Source: Callipepla californica brunnescens (lineage: Eukaryota; Chordata; Aves; Galliformes; Odontophoridae). From it: DNA of 64,000 bases. Of this stretch, positions 60,335 to 64,000 are shown piece after piece. The position numbers were made by a program, and so were the translations under genes. The notes under the pieces were generated by a model, which saw nothing but the letters and a program-made list of their open reading frames with translations, made no database searches and was not told where the DNA came from. The stretch is from positions 744,001 through 808,000 of the forward strand of contig JALIRH010000123.1 of NCBI GenBank assembly GCA_023055505.1, in the 5' to 3' direction. Positions within the stretch are counted from its first letter, which is position 1; every line of letters begins with the position of its first letter.

Positions 60335-60660
60335 TCCGCCTCTCCGATTGGCCAGCCCTGCTCCGTCCGCCCCTCTCATTGGTTCCGACTGCTGCCTATC
60401 ATACGCGCGCCCACCCCCGGACCGTTCATTCATCCGGGAGAGCCCCGCCGCCTGCGTGCGCCCGCCCTCTCACGTCTGCAGAGCTAATTGGCTGCCATGC
60501 CTGTCACTCAAGACCGAGAGGAGGATGATTGGGCGAGCGAAGCCACGCTTCCTCCCTATTGGCAGCCACGGCCAGGTGCCTGCTCTGCGCGTGCGCAGTT
60601 CGGGCGGCAGTGCCCGGCCCGCCATGCTGAGTGAGGGCAACAACCGGAAAGGAGAGGAAA
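60335..60660 (+). promoter_or_regulatory. CCAAT-array CpG promoter, diverged copy D
   Basis: Four or five ATTGG boxes in the same order, ending in ATGCTGAGTGAGGGCAACAA, closest to copy C. The membrane-protein gene starts about 400 bp to the left on the opposite strand, so the island may work in both directions. Confidence 0.6.
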
Positions 60661-60699
60661 GCAAAGAGAAAAGAGGAATGCTTCTCCCGAACAGCTGAT

Positions 60700-61849
60700 C
60701 TACGGCTCCCTTCTTCTAGCTGAAATCATTCCCCCCTTGTCCTTGTGTATCTGTGTATGTGTTTACAAAACAAAGAGATGCGCCACACAGTTTCTCAGCC
60801 CCCACCAAGTGATGCCCAGCCTGTCCCTGAGCAGTGTCTGCCCCCTCCCTGCACAGCTCCCCACAGTTCTGTACTTCTCGCGTGCTGCCGTATGGGATGA
60901 AGTGGCCTGTTTGCGGCAGCTCTCCTGATTCTGCCCCTTCCCGTTCCTTGTTGCCTCCCGGCCCCCGCGCTGGCGGGACGGTAGGAGGAACTGAGCAGCT
61001 GAAATGTCCTTGGCCCTGTGCAGCACTGCTCAGCAACAACCAACGCTTGGATACACTGTCAACATTGCTTTTCTTACGCTGCCAACATTGCTTTTCTCCT
61101 CCAGCCAAAACACAGCATCGTACCAGACGCTCTCAAGGAAATCAGCTTTGTCCCAGCGGAACCCAGGACAGGTGCTGTAAATGGCCTTGCTGCTAGCGTG
61201 ACCCTTGTGTGTAGCAGTCCCACCTCTGACTCAGACTCTCACAACGTCTCAGACAACCACGCACAGATATTCTCGAGGAAGGGTTACTGCTGTCATTGTT
61301 CTGCGAGATTTTTTCCTGCATTGCTGTCATTTCAATCCTGGAAATGTTTCAGACGTGTACAAATCAAAGCAGCTGATTTGTCAGTCTGTTCCTCCCCTGC
61401 AGATCCCGAAACGACCTCAGTTATCATCCAGAGCTTTTTGGTCATACCGAACACCTGTGCAATTCTCTGTGATTCTTTTTTCTCCCAATTTCTGCTAGAA
61501 AGACTTGGGCAGATGTAGCCAAGATGTCGCTTAGCCAAGGTGGGTTTCAAGCCATGGAGCTTCTATCTCCTCTTACAGTTTCAGAGTCCTACTTAGTCCA
61601 GGGAATATTTTTAAGAAAACCAATCCAGAACCAAAATAAATCTTCCTCCAAAGCAAGATTCTATTCAAATGACATGCACGGTGTTGTTAGGCAGCTCAGC
61701 ACTGCACAACCATTTGCTCCCTGCCCCCTCGAACTGGGATGGAAGAGAGCATCGGGGAAAAAAAGAACACCAAAGTAGAAATCTGTGAGATGAGGTAAAA
61801 ATATATATATATAAGAAAAGAAAAACCATCTGTGTTTCCAAGTCACAGC
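60700..61849. other. No gene recognised
   Basis: Between promoter copy D and acrosin-2. A short direct repeat (CAACATTGCTTTTCT at 61,060 and 61,085) and an (AT)n run at 61,800 are the only structures seen. Confidence 0.4.
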
Positions 61850-62056
61850 TGTGCTCCAGCACCCAGATGTGCTGCGAAGCCGCTCGTGCTCCTCCTGCCA
61901 TCAGCAGGCAGCGCTGGCAGCCGACCGCTCGTCCAGTCCTGCAGGGGTCCCACCCTGACCCGGACCCCCCCGTGCAGCCCCGGCGGTGGCACAGCCCTCG
62001 GAACCGACGGCTCTGTGAGGTCGGCGTCAGCACCGGGCACGCTGTGGCTGAAGTCG
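61850..62056 (+). promoter_or_regulatory. GC-rich 5' flank of acrosin copy 2
   Basis: Homologous to 27,830-28,099. Long identical stretches are broken by small indels. It is the likely promoter or 5'UTR of the second acrosin. Confidence 0.5.
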
Positions 62057-63624
62057 ATGGTGACGAAGCCAGGCGCGATGTGCTGCCTCTCTCCTCCAAG
62101 AGTGATGGTGCTGCTGCTGCTCCTTCTCCTTGTGCCACTGGCCGTGTGCCGGCCTGTACAATACACCTCGGGTGTTTGCGAGTGAGTGGTCCGGGCCCCA
62201 CAGTGCCCTGTGGGGAGGGAGGGAAGGTGGGAGGGAGGAAAGGAGGGAGAGACAAAAGGAGGGAAGGAGATCAGGAGGGAGGGACAGCAACTCACAGTCA
62301 GCGGCACACACTTCTTTCTCACTGCAGCACCTGCGGGCTCCGGCCCATGGCATATCAACATGGCATGCGGATTGTGGGCGGCACGGATGCTCTGGACGGG
62401 TCCTGGCCGTGGATCGTCAGTATCCAGAATCCCCGGTTTTCTGGCACGGGACACATGTGCGGAGGGTCTCTCATCAGCCCACAGTGGGTCCTCTCAGCAG
62501 CGCACTGCTTTGGCCACCCCAGGTAAGGGCCGTCCCCTTCCCTGCAGTACAGCCAGCACGGGACCACAGGTTCCAAGGCTGTTGGCGTGCCCAAGGCAGA
62601 GCAGCGATGTCACAGCCCTCCTGTCCTCTATGGCTCTGCTCCTTCTAACCCCCCTCTCCATCTCCCTGCCAGCTACATTCTGGAGTCACGTGTGGTGATC
62701 GGTGCCAACGATCTGACTCAGCTGGGCTACGGGGTGGAAGTGCGCAGTATCAGAAGGGCCATACTTCATGAACATTATAACAACAAGACCATGGCCAACG
62801 ATATCGCACTGCTGGAATTGGACGGACCCGTCTGGTGCAGCAACTACATCCAGCTCGCCTGCGTGCCTGACACCTCGCTGCGCGTGGCTGAGCTGACGGA
62901 GTGCTACGTCAGTGGCTGGGGTGTCACACATGCCAGATGTGAGTACACAAAGTGCACGGCTGTCCCGACTTAAAGCTTCAAGCCAAGACCTAGGGAAGGT
63001 GACGGTGCCACTTGTGTTCTGTGCTCACAGCTGCACAACCCGCCCAGACTGCCGAGGTCCTGCAGGAGGCCAGGGTCCAACTCATCGACCTCGAGCGCTG
63101 CAACAGCACCCGCTGGTACGGAGGGGCCGTCCATCCCCACAACTTGTGCGCTGGTTATCCGCAGGGCGGCATCGACACCTGCCAGGTAGGAGCTGCACGC
63201 CGACACGCAGCCGTGCTGTGCCCGCGAGCCGCCCTCCAGTAACGCTCTGCGCTTCTCTCCCCCACTGCAGGGCGATAGCGGTGGCCCTCTCGTGTGCAGA
63301 GACAGCAACACCGACAACTTCTGGCTCGTCGGTGTGACCAGCTGGGGGAAAGGCTGCGCCAGGGCGTTTCGCCCTGGCATCTATACCTCCACCCAGCACT
63401 ACTACACCTGGATCCTGCAACAGATGAGAGCAGCCGCCCACCCGACATCGCACACCGGGACTCATTTCACAACCACCTCGTCCAAAAATCACACGACCGA
63501 GCCTGTGCCAACACCAACACAGCCCAGCGTGTCGAGCTCCAGCCCAGATCTACTCCAAAAACTGAAGAATTTCTTCACCGGGGTGCAGGAGCTCCTGCAG
63601 ACTGTGTTTGGAAACAAGGCCTAA
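62057..63624 (+). CDS. ACR: Acrosin (copy 2), five exons
   Basis: A second complete acrosin gene, paralogous to the one at 28.1 kb. Exons are 62057-62181, 62328-62522, 62673-62938, 63031-63185 and 63271-63624; they sum to 1095 nt (364 residues). Splice phases match copy 1 exactly. It has a Leu-rich signal peptide, activation site RIVGG, LSAAHC (His), NDIALLELD (Asp), GDSGGP (Ser) and the S1-pocket Asp in DTCQGDSGGP. The sequon CNSTRW is kept. The first half of the heavy chain and the tail differ most from copy 1; this tail is Thr/Ser-rich and ends in an amphipathic segment followed by TVFGNKA. An alternative in-frame ATG lies at 62078. About 200 bp upstream of the ATG and the 3' flank are also shared with copy 1, so the duplication took in regulatory sequence. 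Confidence 0.95.
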
Positions 63625-63768
63625 ATAGTCGCACAGCAGGTTGCAGCGCACAACCCTTTTCTGTCGGGGTAATGCCTCATGGCAGCCCCAGTGCCAAAGC
63701 TCTCCTCTGTCCTGTCCGTCACCTTCTCTTCTTTCTGCACAAGAGATGGAAGTTTACTGAGTTATACA

Positions 63769-63774
63769 AATAAA
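63769..63774 (+). terminator. Polyadenylation signal, acrosin copy 2
   Basis: AATAAA lies 145 bp after the stop. The downstream sequence (a run like TTCTCATTTTCACTGCAATC) matches that after copy 1. Confidence 0.8.
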
Positions 63775-64000
63775 GGTTCTCATTTTCACTGCAATCCGTG
63801 TCTCGGCTCAGTTCTATCTCCCATGCCAGGCTAAGAGTGCCATCCCTGGCACCTGCAAAATGGGGTTGCGTGCAGACTGCAGGCCACCACTGGGAGAGAA
63901 TGGCCCACGAGGGCTGAAACCATGGCTGCTCATGGGTGGGGGGGACACAACTGGACAAGGGTACGCAGGCTGTAGACAACCAGAGGCCAGGAGGACAGCT

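Noticed and set aside
1..64000. Bacterial-type features (CRISPR arrays, operons, insertion sequences)
   Set aside because: The spliced genes, CR1 LINEs and CpG promoters show vertebrate nuclear DNA. The tandem repeats lack the alternating repeat and spacer structure of CRISPR.

Overview
This is vertebrate nuclear DNA, almost certainly from a galliform bird such as chicken, turkey or quail. The evidence is many 5'-truncated CR1 (chicken repeat 1) LINE fragments on both strands, short introns, GC-rich CCAAT-box promoters, a degenerate telomere-like array, and long minisatellites built on a GGGACCCATA-type unit, as found in avian microchromosomes and subtelomeres. No database search was possible. 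Homology calls rest on recognising conserved protein sequence, and exon joins were checked by hand for splice sites and reading phase.

Intact genes. Four multi-exon genes read through without a break. Two are paralogous acrosin genes (+ strand, 28,100-30,084 and 62,057-63,624). Each has five exons, a signal peptide, a complete His/Asp/Ser triad and a trypsin-type S1 Asp. The third (- strand, 59,947-57,551) encodes a 341-residue type I membrane protein in seven exons. The fourth (- strand, 34,591-32,829) encodes a 213-residue Arg/Lys-rich, probably nuclear protein in five exons. I recognise neither of the last two. Each of the four has an AATAAA signal shortly after its stop codon.

Broken genes. 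The window is also a graveyard of housekeeping-gene pieces. An XPO1 (exportin-1/CRM1) copy is split: a few early exons lie on + at 17,149-17,834, and the following exons run down the - strand from 52,911 to 38,855. The two sets do not overlap and are consecutive, as expected if one locus was cut by an inversion. It has several frameshifts, lost acceptors, a tandem duplication, and a 243-bp insertion inside one exon. RANBP2 pieces (+, 20,643-26,400) are out of order and frameshifted. PNPT1 pieces (+, 26,902-27,734) abut the first acrosin. A single VPS45 exon (-, 1,889-1,758) carries a nonsense codon.

Duplications and repeats. A block of minisatellite, CCAAT promoter and first exons at about 12.6-14.3 kb is repeated inverted and about 95% identical at 53.4-54.7 kb. 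Related but more diverged CCAAT promoters lie at 9.0-9.4 kb (-) and 60.3-60.7 kb (+). Pyrimidine-rich tracts near 19 kb and 55.6 kb are also inverted relatives. An LTR of an endogenous retrovirus lies just 3' of the first acrosin. Its terminal 80 bp recur as the inverted arms of the tRNA-Glu-like palindrome that interrupts the XPO1 exon.

Layout: 0-9 kb, mostly unassigned sequence with the VPS45 relic; 9-15 kb, promoters, minisatellites and an unidentified gene; 15-28 kb, XPO1, RANBP2 and PNPT1 debris with CR1s; 28-36 kb, acrosin-1, LTR and the basic-protein gene; 37-53 kb, decaying XPO1 on -; 53-56 kb, inverted promoter block and G-rich repeats; 57-60 kb, membrane-protein gene; 60-64 kb, promoter and acrosin-2.
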